In this document: one piece after another, positions 44,830 through 56,151 of the stretch | How positions within the stretch are numbered: the first letter of the stretch is position 1 | Layout of the letters: every line of letters starts with the position of its first letter | Assembly: GCA_963576565.1 (NCBI GenBank) | Contig: OY755039.1 | Coordinates: forward strand, 87,253,207 to 87,317,206 | Length of the DNA stretch: 64,000 nt | Origin: Aspidapion aeneum | Lineage: Eukaryota > Arthropoda > Insecta > Coleoptera > Brentidae | Direction of reading: 5' to 3' | The notes under the pieces: model-generated | The model's input: only the letters and a program-made list of their open reading frames with translations | The model's database searches: none | What the model was told of the DNA's origin: nothing | Made by a program: the position numbers and the translations under genes

Positions 44830-45811
44830 ATATAAGTATAGTGAAATAATCTATGTTTTTCCAAATATTAACATTTAAAACTCCATCCAGGTTCACCGTA
44901 TCCATCACAAACTATATATTTGTGAATTTCGTCTTTCGTCAAAGTTAGTTTTTTTGCCGAAGTATTTTTTTAGGTTCCGTTTGGGAATGGCGCTTGCTAT
45001 GCTAACATAGTCTTCGCACCCACGAACACAAAATTGTTTTCTTTTAAATTTCTTAGTTACCGATAGGCCACAATTTAGCAAAAAACACTTTTAAAAATAA
45101 GGTAAAAAGTCGAAAAATCACGAAAAACTGCAACCACAAATGAAAAATGCCAAATTACATTTACGTCATATTTTTATCTGTTTTGCCAATGTTAGTCATA
45201 ATCAAAAACATATACCGAGAGTAGCGGTTAATGTCCATGGCGACAGCACAGGAGTCTGTACATAATATTTTTATACCAGGGGTGACGGTCTGTAATAAGC
45301 GCCTCTCGAACTTTGTATTCCGAACTAATATATACAGGGGGTATGTATAACAGTATTATGACAAGACCGGAGTGCTTTCCTTACTATAAATAATTAGTAT
45401 ACTGTGGTCTGAGCTTTGAAGTTTTGTGAAGAAATTTAAAAAAATAGTACTTAAATTTTGTAAAAAGTTGCAGTTTATGCATTTTTGCAATATTTTTTCC
45501 AAAAACTAAAAGGAAAGGGTTTTATTAAAAAATTTCAACTAATTACCTGAGAAAAAACTTTGCGCCTATAATAAGCTTTATTCTTAAAATATGACATTTA
45601 CTGCAGGCAAACGATCTTTCATTATAAAAAAGATTTGTTTTACTTATTTCTATAAAAAAAAAATTTGCATGAAGACATTTTGTTTCTCCTTTCAAGACAA
45701 TTAATTAATGTTTTGTTTTATACAAAAATTTTGATTTAAATAAACGAAGTTTTAGATTTAATACAAAAAAAAATACAAGCTTTTTTTCAGGAAAGTAGGG
45801 GGTGGGGGCTT
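44830..45811. other. AT-rich spacer, no gene
   Basis: No supported coding region. 45285-45350 is a dispersed-repeat fragment shared with 43745-43830. Confidence 0.45.
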
Positions 45812-47228
45812 GAAGCTTGAGGCGAGCAAGCAAAGAAGCTGTTGGATACGAAAATCAAGAAATAGCAAAATAAAGTGGTGGTATAAGGAAATAAAGGAAA
45901 TGGGCAAGGAGAAATTTGAAATCAGAAGACAGCTAAGAAAAATACGTATGGAAAAAAATTAAATGTTTGAGGGCAAAGCTCTGAAGTATGGAAGTTCATT
46001 TCTACTGTAAAAAATGCAATAAAAAAACATTTAGTTCGTCAAACCAGAACAATCGAGAGAACACTACAAGGAAGTTCTGAAGGAAAACGTGACCCGAATA
46101 TCTGTCAGCTTCTCCGAGGAAAGGTATAGAAGTATATGGAGAGGAAGTAATCATCAAAAAAGAAATGATAAAGAATAGTAATCAAAAGCTTAAATCTGGA
46201 AATGCTAGCGGACCTGGGCGAATATACGCTGAAACGCTCAAATATAGATCAGATAAACTACTAGAAAATTTTATATATATTACCAATGAATGCACAAACG
46301 GACATCCAGTACCTAATGATTGGAAAATTGCATTCATATCCCCAATATATAAAAAAGAAACAGCTGGATTGCAACAATTACAGAGGAATTCCAGTAACCA
46401 GTACTACAAGTAGATTGTACGGTAGGATTGTTAAAGATGTAATAGAAATTATTTTCCTGAGAAAGAAGATGAAGAAGAACAAACTGCGCAGGCTGATCTT
46501 GTAGTGATAATTTTTTTTGTCTTAAAAAACAAATTGAGAAAAATGACTCTATAATTAAAATTGGAAATCGATTTTCAAAAGAATACCTGGTAAGACAGGG
46601 ATGTTGTATCTCTCCAACTCTTTTTAAAATAGATATCGCAGTAGCTCTAAAAAACTGGACTCGTAAATTACACGTAATATGGAAATACAACTTAACGACC
46701 GTTTTACCATGTACACACTTATGTTTGCTAACGACCAAGTAGTAGCTAATGATAAAGAAGACATGGAGTATATGATGAGAAAGTTATCGAAATAATACCA
46801 AAAGTGGGGATTAACAGTACGTGGACAAGACACAGTACTTATGTATTGGAAACGAAGCACGCTGTTGTATGGAATAGAGACTTGTCGCGCAAGAGAAAAA
46901 ACAAAACAAACATGGAACGTGTCGAAATGGATGCAATCAAAAGATTAATGATAATTTCTAGGACAGAACATATCATATAAGAAATGACACCATAACGGAT
47001 GACATTACTAAAAAACAACTGATATAGTACGGCAATGTACAACGAAAGATTACCATTAAAGCAGGTCCTAGAATGACAACCAATGGGGCGCACAAAAAGA
47101 GGGCGTCCTAAACTGGAATGGCAACAGTCAATCCAAAGATCAATCAGTAAAAAAAACCTGACAGAAGATTATCGTCAGGATCGAAGGAAGTAGAGACAAC
47201 ATAGAAACATTCTAAACCGACACAGAAG
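45812..47228 (+). mobile_element. RTE-type LINE, copy 2 (5'-truncated)
   Basis: Plus-strand degenerate copy from the linker (GCAAGCAAAGAAGCTGTTGGA at about 45827) to the 3' end CTAAACCGACACAGAAG. It encodes SGNASGPGRIYAETLKYRSD and GHPVPNDWKIAFISPIYKKE of the RT at 46165-46400. Beyond that, fragments in several frames include RQGCCISPTLFKI-like sequence near 46590. The catalytic box reads FAND instead of YADD (about 46725), so the first catalytic Asp of the pair is lost. It lies head to head with copy 3. Confidence 0.8.
46165..47120 (+). pseudogene. RTE-type reverse transcriptase remnant
   Basis: Blocks in order: KSGNASGPGRIYAETLKY (46185), NDWKIAFISPIYKKE (46317), PTLFKIDIAVALKNW (46615), MFANDQVVANDKEDME (46722), then LLYGIETCRA-like (46865) and GRPKLEWQQS near the end. 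These are interrupted by frameshifts and deletions. The catalytic YADD is changed to FAND. This is clearly a dead RT. Confidence 0.78.
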
Positions 47229-47685
47229 TAATTTCTTTCAAACCAACACACCAACCTTTCAGTGTCAACGTCTTTTTGTCGCGTCTTATCTGACTGTAGC
47301 CCAGCGGATCACGTGATTTTACCACAGTTTGTCGGGTAATGCGCGCTAACCTTTTTGTACAATAATTGTTAGAACAAAAATATTGCGTAGTCCTAGGTAG
47401 GTTTTTTAATGATAAAATAAAAAATATCGGACACACCTGCTTAACGAACCGGACAAACGGATGGCCTTAAAATAACGGACTGTCCGTTGAAAAAACGGAC
47501 ATTTGGCAACCCTAGTTAAATACAGGTCACCGTTTTTATTTTTATAACATATAAACTGAACGCTAACGAGTTGTAGCAAGGTCTGCACATTTTAAGCCCT
47601 TTTGTAACACTATTAGGGGAATTATCGGATCAGTTAGGGACATAATTTTATGTATTGTCAAAAATTGGAACCGTTGCCCAGTGCC
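47229..47685. other. Spacer between two RTE copies
   Basis: No gene recognised. Open frames 47436-47212 and 47588-47406 (both minus) have no domain signature. Confidence 0.45.
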
Positions 47686-47696
47686 GTGGCCTTAAC
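47686..47696. repeat. 11-bp target-site duplication of RTE copy 3, left
   Basis: GTGGCCTTAAC here is repeated at 50089-50099 exactly outside the RTE copy. Confidence 0.88.
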
Positions 47697-47864
47697 TACT
47701 ACTATGTCGGTTTAGAACGTTTTACTACGTTGTCCGACGCCTATTCTCCGCCTCCTTCGATCATGACAGTCATCTTCCGTCAGGTTTTTTTGACTCATTG
47801 ATCTTTGGATTGACTGTTGCCATTCCAGTTTAGGACGCCCTCTTTTTCTGCGCCCTATTGGTTG

Positions 47865-49200
47865 CTATTCTAGGACCTGCTTTGGTAATCTTTCGTCGCT
47901 CATCCATTGTACATGGCCGTACCATATCAATTGCCTTTTAGTGATGTCATACGTTATACTTCCCTCGATTCCCATTCTTTCTTTTATGATTTCATTTCTT
48001 ATATGATCTGTTCTAGAAATTCTCATTGATCTTCTCATTGCATCCATTTCGACACTTTCCATTTTTGCTTTTGTTTGTTATTTTTCTGTTACGCGACAAG
48101 TCTCTATTCCATACAACAGCGTGCTTTTTACCATTGATTCATATATGTTAAATTTTACATTGTTTTTTATATCTCTGCTCTATAAAATACTGTTAAGACA
48201 ACCAATAACCTTTTTTGCTTTTACTATTCTTTTTTCCAGTTCTTTACAGTCTGTTCCTGTCTTATCAAATGTGACACCCAAATATACATTCTCATTGCAT
48301 GAAGATATTGTTTGTCAATTTTCTAGTTCTAATTCACTTGATTCGTTTCCAATACATAAGTACTGTGTCTTGTCCACGTTCAATGTTAACCCCCACTTTG
48401 GTATTCTTCCGTTAACTTTTTCATCATATACTCCATGTCTTCTTTATCATTAGCTAAAATTACTTGGTCGTCAGCAAACTGTAGTGTGTATTTGGTAAAT
48501 CGGTCCATAAGTTGTATTCCCATGCCGTGTACTTTGCGTTTCCAGTTTCTTAGAGCTACTGCGATACTTATATATTTTAAAAAGAGTTAGAGAGATACAA
48601 CATTCCTGTCTTAAGCCTTTCGTTACCAGGAATTCTTTTGAAAGTCGATTTCCAATTTTAATATTAGATTTTGACCCTTTGTATAGTTCTTTTATCGCTT
48701 TTATGTATGTATGATTGATATTAGACTGCTCTAACACTGTCCATAATTTTTCTACTGGAACGGTATCATATGCTTTTTGTAGGTCCACAAAGGTAACATG
48801 AGTCTCTATATTTCTGGCGCTCCTTTTCTCAATTACTTGTTTAAGACAAAAAAACCTTGTCACTACAAGATCTGCCTGCACGAAACCCACTTTGCTCTTC
48901 TTCTTCTTGTTCATGAAAATCATTCTTTATTAGATCTCTAAGAATCCTACCGTACAATCTACTTAGAGTACTGAAATTACTCTGTAATTGTTGCAATCCA
49001 GCTTGTGTCCTTTTTTATGTATTGACGATATGAATGCAATTTTCCAATCATCAGGTACTCGATGTCCGTTTATGCATTGATTGATTATATATGTGAGATT
49101 TTCGAGTAGTTTCTCTGATATTTGAGCATTTCAGCATATATTCGCCCAGGTCCGCTAGCTTTTCCGGATTTAAGCTTTTTAATACTATTCCTTATCATTT
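47865..49200 (-). pseudogene. RTE-type reverse transcriptase, disrupted
   Basis: 48923-48471 holds the catalytic-Asp block VDLQKAYDTVPVEKLW and GLRQECCISLTLFK, where the usual GCCISP is changed. A FADD box (LQFADDQVILAND) lies near 48470-48430 in a shifted frame. 48062-47865 ends with ISRTDHIRNEIIKE and HVQWMSDERLPKQVLE. The N-terminal RT (about 49200-49000) reads KSGKASGPGRIYAEMLK with a frame break. Several frames are used. Confidence 0.8.
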
Positions 49201-49212
49201 CTTTTTCGATGA

Positions 49213-50088
49213 TTACTTCCTCTCCTCTCCATGTACTTCTATGTCTCTCCTCGGAGAGGCTGCCAGATATTCGGGTCTCGTCTGCTGTAGCAGTCCCTTA
49301 TATTGTTCTGTCCATTGTTCTGGTTTGATGATCTGGCTGTTTACTTTTTCTTTTGATGGGTTTTTTACTGTAGAAATGAATTTCCATACTTCAGAACTCT
49401 GCCTACCTCGTACGTGTGTATTTATATCGTGGCATTTGCGCTCGAATATTTCATTATTTTCTGTGCGTATCAAATTTCTTAGCTGTCTTCTGGTATGCCT
49501 GTAGATTTCTAGGTCTCTTTGCTCTTTGATACTGAGCCATTTCAAGTATGTGCGTTTTTTCTCCTTGACCGTTTCCTGTATTTCTTCCGTCCACCACATC
49601 TTATTGTTATTTCTATTATCTTGGTATCCAACAGCTTCTTTGCTTGCTTCCTTCAAGCTTTTTACTATGTTTGTATATATCTCTTCAAATGAGTGATCTG
49701 TGTTTATTAATTTTTCATCTAATCGGTTCTGATACAATCTTTGAGTACTTTCGATTTCTAGACTTCTAAAGTTGTATTTTTGATTGTCTTCGATGCATTC
49801 TAGATTTTCATTTTCTCTAATACTTTCGTCCTTATTTGTTTTTCTTACAGGGAATAATATTTTTGCTTTTACCAGATGGTGGTCAGATCCACAGGTAACA
49901 CCACGAAGTGTGCGCACATCATACCACTTTAGTTCCGAGTGTTGTCCACCTATAGCATAATCAATGATTGATCTAAGATTTCTTGTTGGCTGAATCTGAA
50001 GGTATACCGATGAATATCCTTATGTTTAAAAAAAACATTATTTATTTTTAGATTGTGGGTTTCACACAATTGTATCAGTCTCAAAGCA
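49213..50088 (-). pseudogene. RTE-type endonuclease C-terminus and linker
   Basis: An open frame of 234 codons (49917-49213) reads RTLRGVTCGSDHHLVKAKI with the endonuclease SDHH motif. The linker follows with LYQNRLDEKL, NNNKMWWTEEIQETVKEKKR and WTEQYKGLLQ before the RT. The upstream endonuclease part to 50088 (CETHNLKINN, HKDIHRYTF) is in another frame. This is the best-preserved stretch of the three RTE copies. Confidence 0.8.
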
Positions 50089-50099
50089 GTGGCCTTAAC
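50089..50099. repeat. 11-bp target-site duplication of RTE copy 3, right
   Basis: Second copy of GTGGCCTTAAC; see 47686-47696. Confidence 0.88.
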
Positions 50100-50866
50100 A
50101 CAAAAATATAAAAAACAAGTTTCGACTTGTTTCAAATTTATGTTCGCAATGGGTAATAGAAGGCTTCACAGCATTACGATCAATCCTAATCATATTATTT
50201 TCTGCGGTTTACCTATTATGACCCGCTCACTTCCTTGTTCTAAAGAAGCGCAGGTAAATACCGCATTCGTCGCTTTTTTCACTTGTTCAAATTGTATCAG
50301 AAAACAAAAACAAGTAGTTGTTTAAAAAAAACAGATAATTGAAATTACAGGTCAAGGTTTGCAACTTAAAATATAAGCTTAAACCAGCCTGTGTCTAACT
50401 TCTAGGTTGTTCTATATGCTCTAACAAATAATGCAATTTTTTTAAGCAACCAAATTTTAAAAAAGGTTTCAAAAACATCTCTCATATCATTTTTCAATTT
50501 TACTTTTTTAATATTGGTGGGATAATTAATTAATGTGTTATTTGCGAAAAGTTGCGATTAATCTTAATATGTATTTCTTTTCGGAAGGAGTCATCGTCAT
50601 TAAAAATGTCGATCTAGCAGAAGTATGGTGTCAGAGCGGAAAGTTTTCACTGCACTCCTTTTTCTCTAAGAATTTTTCCGACAAATTCGTAGTTAACTCA
50701 TGAAAATTAAACGGCTTTATGGCCTTACCTGGAGCACAAATGAGAAAAAGAATGCTGAAGCAGGAAAAGCCTATTTCAAGAAAACTAAGCTTGACAGCAA
50801 CAAGAGCTACGACTACTTAAAGGTCTATTAATGTTTAAACCCATTGAAGGAGGCCTACCTATCTAG
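50100..50866. other. No supported gene
   Basis: AT-rich. 50600-50830 is somewhat less AT-rich and has a short open run without a recognised domain. No repeat family was identified. Confidence 0.4.
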
Positions 50867-52778
50867 ACACAGTGTGCCTGAATGAAGTATAGGTTACATA
50901 AAAATGGTTCCAAAAACTAATTGCATATTTTGAATATGGACTCTTTCCTGACTTCAGAGCCATATTCATATAAATCCTAGCTGATCCTCTTCTCGAAATT
51001 TTTGACATTTTTCTAGTTAGTCTAGGCGCTGGCTCCCGAGGGGTTGCTCGGTATTTCCTTTTGGTGTACAGGTTAGGGGAAATACCAGGAAATACTTGGG
51101 AAGTACCGTGAAATATACTAGGAAATACTAGTGAAAATACTAGAAGGGAAATATTAGGAAATTTTATTGCTTGGGAAATACTAGGAAATGTCATTGAAAT
51201 TTAAGGAAATACTGGGAAATACCTCAGGAAATCCCGTAGGTATTTCCTTTTGGTGTACAAAAATCGGCGATCGAGACACCCCTCGCTGGCTCCTGTCACT
51301 TGTGACCTAATATGTGCGCTCAGTTTGACTACGGGGCCTTATTAAGCACCCATAAGAGTATAAAAAAATTGGTCACGTGGTCGAACTCATAGTCGTTTGG
51401 CCGCCATCTTTGAAAATGACCGCCAAATTGATAGATTTTTTGTTTAAGCATATCTCCCTTGCCAGTGATCCGATTTTAATTTTTTTAAAGCCTGTTTTAC
51501 TCCTTTTTTAAAAACAAACGAATTTTGTCATTACATGTTTTTTGATAAATCAAGTCGTTTTTGAGATATACCAAGATTATTATTATTTCCACTCGCAAAA
51601 GAATTAAAATAATACCCATGCTCATTTTATTGTAGCTACAATACTATTGACATTTGTTTTTTTTTGTTAAATAGAAGGCTTTAAACCTTTCACAGAAGAG
51701 GATATTGACTTTATGTTTTTAAAGTTTGATGGATGGTACCCCTAAAGACTGCGTTAAAGAGGGTGGTTTCTAAAACTGTCCACAAGATTATAGAATAAAT
51801 GAATTTGCAGCGAAACGATACATTCTAGCGAAAAGCGATAAAATAATTTTTTCTAGTACTTTTAATTCCGCTTCTTTTGATGTATCACTTAGCATCCTAG
51901 CTTTGACAGTTAGCTGGACAAGCCAGCTAAAATATACAATTTTGTAAAAATTTCATGTTTTCGCTCCAAAATCGATTTTTTTCTTAAAAATTGTAAAAGA
52001 TATGACAATTATCAGAAGAAGCGGAATTAAAAGTACTATAAAAAATTATTCTTAACGTTTTTCGCTAGGATGCATCGTTTCGCTGCAAATTCACTTTTTC
52101 TATAATCTCGTGAACGGTTTTATAAACCACCCTCATTAAGGCAGTCTTTAGGGGTACCATCCATCAAACTTTAAAAACCTAAAGTCAATATCCTCTTCTG
52201 TGAAAAGTTTAAAGCCTTCTATGTAACAAAAAAAACAAATGTCAATAATATTGTAGCTACCATAAAATGAGCATGGGTATTATTTTAATTCTTTTGCGAG
52301 CGGAAATACTAATAACTTGGTATATCTCAAGAACTACTTAATTTATCAAAAAATGTGTAATGACAAAATTTATTTTCCTTTAAAAAAGAAGTATAAAAAG
52401 CTTTAAAGAACTAAAATCATACCACTGGGTAGGGAGATACGCTTAAACAAAAAAATCTATCAATTTGGCGGCCATTTTCAAAGATGGCGGCCAAACGACC
52501 ATGAGCTCGACCACCTGATCAAACTTTTTTAATACTCCTATGGATGCTTAACAATGCCCCGCAGTCAAACTGAGCGCACATATTAGGTCACGCGAGACAG
52601 GAGCCTAGAAAAGGCTAACTAGAAAAATGGCAAAAAATTGATAAAACTTCGAGAAGAGGTTCAGCTAGGATTTATATGAATATGGCTCTAAAGTCAGGAA
52701 AGAGTCCATATTCGAAATGTGCAATTAGTTTTTGGAACCATTTTTATGTAACCTATACTTCATTAAGGCACACTGTGT
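50867..52778. mobile_element. Giant palindromic element with ~800-bp arms
   Basis: The left arm starts ACACAGTGTGCCTGAATGAAG at 50867 and the right arm ends CTTCATTAAGGCACACTGTGT at 52778. Matching inverted landmarks run throughout: the CATATTAGGTCAC blocks, GGCGGCCATTTTCAAAGATGG, GGGTACCATCCATCAAACTT and AGAAGCGGAATTAAAAGTAC. The arms meet near 51890-52010. Without the nested MITE the element is about 1.65 kb. No transposase is present. Arms are diverged by several percent, so it is old. Confidence 0.87.
51037..51285. mobile_element. hAT-like MITE nested in the palindrome's left arm
   Basis: 249 bp flanked by the 8-bp duplication CTGGCTCC (51029-51036 and 51286-51293), as in hAT elements. 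The ends are CGAGGGGT and ACCCCTCG. The interior is full of GGAAATACT-type repeats, and GGTATTTCCTTTTGGTGTAC occurs near both ends. The opposite arm of the palindrome lacks it, which confirms a clean insertion. Confidence 0.9.
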
Positions 52779-52789
52779 AGATATTGTCA

Positions 52790-53310
52790 TCGGATTCCTA
52801 CGAGGATGGGATGAAAAGTTTCCGGCCTAACATAGAACGCCATAGTGACTAAATAATAGTGACTAAATAATAATTTATTTTTCTACATAGTCCCCTTGTA
52901 AGGTAATACATTTGGCACAACGATGTTCAACTGACTTGATGACATCACTGAAGTCTGGTTTATCCAACTCTTCAAAATAGGCGTTTGTAGCTGCAATGAC
53001 TTCTAAATCTGAGAACATTTTCTTTCCAGCAAGAATTTTTTTTAGCTTTGGAAACAAATAAAAGTCTGATGGGGCTAGGTCTGGCGAATAAGGTGAATGG
53101 TTTAACAGTTCAAATCTTAGCTGATGGGATTTAGAAATTACAAGAGCGGACTTGTGGCAAGGTGCATTGTCCTGATGAAACAAAATGTTATTTGTTAACA
53201 GTGCCAAATTCTCCTCTGAAATGGTTAGACGCTTTTGATCTGGTGTGAGCAAACGCCGCGGATAGCTTTCTCATACCTAAAACTTCACATAAAATATGGT
53301 GAACTCACTC
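52790..53310 (-). mobile_element. Mariner remnant
   Basis: Minus-strand remnant of a mariner-type element holding the transposase pseudogene 53310-52875 and probably its 3' terminal region near 52800-52870. Right and left TIRs were not securely matched. Confidence 0.7.
52875..53310 (-). pseudogene. Mariner transposase, internally deleted
   Basis: The minus strand reads a degraded N-side segment around SARRLLTPDQKR-like sequence (53310-53240, with frame breaks), then RLTISEENLALL. It then jumps to NNILFHQDNAPCHKSALV with the second catalytic Asp, followed by HSPYSPDLAPSDFYLFPKLK with the third (D34D spacing typical of mariner). The C-terminal end is GDYVEK. The region that should hold the first catalytic Asp (TVDETW-type motif) between ENLAL and FHQDNAPCH is absent, so about 80-100 residues are deleted. 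Not functional. Confidence 0.85.
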
Positions 53311-53352
53311 TTTTTTATCGCAACTTTGTTCAAGGGCGACCTTTTCAGCCTT

Positions 53353-53388
53353 TGACCTCCCCTCCCCTTAAGTCACGCTACGCCGCTG
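53353..53388. repeat. Fragment of hAT-like MITE end
   Basis: CCCTTAAGTCACGCTACGCCGCTG matches the terminal type of the MITEs at 57100-57320 and 57497-57838. Confidence 0.6.
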
Positions 53389-54540
53389 GATCGAACATGC
53401 AATCTAAAAAAGATTAATTTATATTAAAATAGCACCATCCCTAATTTTTCGTAATACGAGACGATGCTGGTTTTTTATTTTCAGTTAATTTTTGTTTGCA
53501 TTTTATATAAAAACTTTGCAAAATTAACATATAGAGTTTTAAAAAAGTTAAACATAAATGAATACCTATTAAATACATAGGTATAAAATGCGTAATAACA
53601 TAGTTATTAACCTACTTCATTTAGGTAATTGTTCAGAAGTAAAAACAGAGGCATTTTACAAATTTCTTACAACAATTAAATATATTTTATGAGGAATAAT
53701 TCTACAAGAATTTTATTAATGGAACAACTATAAAAAACAAGAAAACTTAAATATCACAAACAAATCGTGGAAAATAGATAGCATGCAAGAAGTTCGTAGT
53801 GCAAGCATATACGTAATATTCCAATACTCCCTGTTAACTATTTACACAATGGTTGGCGTTTGAAGCAAACATTCAGAAATAAAGGTACGAAAAATGCACA
53901 GATACCAAATTTACATAGATAGAGTTTTTGTCAACTGTACGCCGCGCCGATGACTTGAAGTAACGAATACAAGAATAAAATAATATTGATGCGTAAAAGT
54001 ATAACCAATCAGGATATTTTATTTTAAGGGCCGCATAAAGGATAGACTTATACCCATTGATATTTTAAATATGTTTGCATTCTGCATCGTAAGGTACCGT
54101 AGGTATTGCAATAATACGTACTATATGGAAATAATATGCATATGTTCTTTGAAAGCAACCAATCAGTTCTTTTTTGCTTAAAGACCCCAAGGCCCTCATG
54201 TTTGCATCATGAATGGGCAGTTACCGTGGGTATTGGAATATTATGTATGAGTGCAAGGCCATAAAAACACAATTAAAAAGAGACCAACCCATAAGTATTT
54301 ATTCACAACAAAAAGGTAGTAAAAAAAGGATAATCTGCCAATTTTTGGGCACCAAAGCTACACTTTTGGCAATTTTTACCACTTCATATCTTGAACGTGT
54401 ATCGCTTGGTATAACCACTGTTTAACCTTTAATAAAATAAATAAAAAATGTGTTTTAAGTTAAACGATTTTTTTAGAAAACTACACTAAAAATTAAAAAA
54501 TGATTTGGCAGATTTCTGTTTACCACAATCTAGATATTAG
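53389..54540. other. AT-rich with a possible decayed TIR repeat
   Basis: 53811 (TACGTAATATTCCAATACTCCC) is matched inverted near 54221 (GGGTATTGGAATATTATGTA). A ~131-bp direct repeat links 54067 and 54198 (TTTGCAT..., TACCGT-GGGTATTG). It may be an old MITE. No gene. Confidence 0.4.
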
Positions 54541-54982
54541 GAACATTTTGGGTCACGCATTTTACATTTTGTTACCGTTATTGTTATTACTGAGTCTGCG
54601 TATTAGCAGCTTCTCGCTCCTCTCTTGTTATTTACGGTAACGGCGCCCGGTACATACGGTGGCCGTCCTTTAATGTTACCGTTATTTTTTAAGGTTAGTT
54701 TTTTGTATTGTTCTTTTTTAATGCTAATATTCGTCTAATATTCGTTAGTTTAGTTTGTAAAAAGTCATAAATCTAATAAAAAATAAATAAGCAAATATAA
54801 ATAAACCAAAATTTGAAGGAGTGTGAAACTACTAAATTAACGTTTGTGTTATGCCTATCTTTAGGGTTCCAAAATCTATTTTTTTGCCCCAAATGTTTCT
54901 GTGTCTTTTTCTTTGATTCTTAATAACAATAACGGTAACAGCTGTCAAATTTTCTGTTATTTTAACTGACCCAAAATGTCCC
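54541..54982. mobile_element. MITE with nested inverted ends
   Basis: GAACATTTTGGGTCA at the left and TGACCCAAAATGTCCC at the right are inverted. A second inverted pair GTTACCGTTATTGTTATTA / TAATAACAATAACGGTAAC lies just inside. About 440 bp, no coding. Confidence 0.72.
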
Positions 54983-55525
54983 TACTTTTAAGTTCGATAT
55001 AAAATTATGCCGCGATTATTAAAGATACAAAAAAAAATCCGGAATTTGAAACAGATTCTGTTGTCCCGAAACACAAATTCTTAAACCTGGCAACCCTACT
55101 CCTTCGATGGATTAAATAAATGGATGATTGACAAGATGTTTAAAAAATTTCATTATAATAATTTAAAATTATAATGTTATAAACTAAAATAGGCACAATA
55201 TTTCAACAATCTTCCTTTATCATCAGATTGATTGATCGTTAGGAAATTGATGGGTTAATTTGCTTATTAGATCTTTTTCTAAAGGACCGTAATTATCAAT
55301 TTAAGAGCAATTAAATCTTTTGAATCTTACTCCAAATTCCAGCGATCTACTTTCACTTCTTTTAATGGATTTTATAATCCTTTTGATTATCAATCTTAGT
55401 TCAAACGATCATGTAGCAACTGCCCACTAATTTTAATTAGTCTATGGGCCAGCCAACTTTTCGGTATAATTTGGGGGTACAAATTTTCCTTTTTACCATA
55501 GTTAGAACATCTTGCCAGGATAAAT
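54983..55525. other. AT-rich, no gene
   Basis: Nothing supported. Several TTAATTT and GATTGAT words only. Confidence 0.4.
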
Positions 55526-55824
55526 GGTTTTCACTATCTCCAACGTCGATCACAAGGATACGAATGATCCCCGTCTGGAACATGTCCTGACAATCAGGAA
55601 CAAGTGATCCATGCCAATCCACGACCGGTTTCGACCTTTTGGGCCATCCTCAGGTGAACGTAGGCGATAGCTCCGTGTAGAGCATAAGATGTGTGAAACC
55701 AACAGAAACAACTACTCCGAGGAAAAATACCCCTACCGGTATTGAATTATACTGATGGTTTGATGCTTTCGTTGGGAACTTGTTAAAATTGTTTGGTTTT
55801 CACTATCTCCAACGTCGATCACAA
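55526..55824. repeat. 30-bp direct repeats flanking a dispersed-repeat block
   Basis: GGTTTTCACTATCTCCAACG continuing to TCGATCACAA is identical at 55526-55555 and 55795-55824. Between them lies a CCGGTTTCGACCTTTTGGGC plus CATCCTCAGGTGAACG block. It is similar in form to the GTTTCGAC...TCATCAG motif of the MITE at 37243. Confidence 0.65.
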
Positions 55825-55888
55825 TGTGAATGTGTCAAAATAGTGTCTGACACAATTCTAGCCTGACTGTATTTCAATAATTTTCTAT
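55822..55888. repeat. Fragment of the 15915-16161 MITE
   Basis: Matches its right arm in order: AATGTGAA-GTGTCAAAAT, GTGTCTGACAC-like, TAGCCTG and TTTCAATAATTTTCTAT. Confidence 0.7.
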
Positions 55889-56151
55889 TGTGGCCGGTTA
55901 GTTTTAAAGTATTGACTTAAAACGTTGTTGAAAATGAGGCACCGCGTTCAGAAAAGCCTCAAGCCAAAATTCTGGCTTAATTTTACAAAGCTTCTTTAAT
56001 ATACTCAAGTGTACATTTGCGCAAAATGTCAAGTTAATATGTTCCTTCCTTGGACAGTTATTGCCGATCGCGGAAGCATCGTTTAACATTGGAAGCATGA
56101 AAATTTGTTTTGTTTTTGTCATCTAAATGACGTCACGCAATACGAGAAGTG
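55889..56151. other. No supported gene
   Basis: The open minus frame 56122-55904 has no recognised domain. A TGACGTCAC word is present at about 56128. Confidence 0.4.

Larger units (their letters stand above)
47697..50088 (-). mobile_element. RTE-type LINE, copy 3, 5'-truncated
   Basis: A minus-strand RTE element with a TAG-repeat tail at 47697 and an 11-bp target duplication GTGGCCTTAAC. The 5' end at 50088 lies inside the endonuclease, so it was truncated on insertion. It matches copy 1 closely but keeps about 65 bp lost there (near 49370-49435) and lacks the MITE found in copy 1. Confidence 0.88.
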
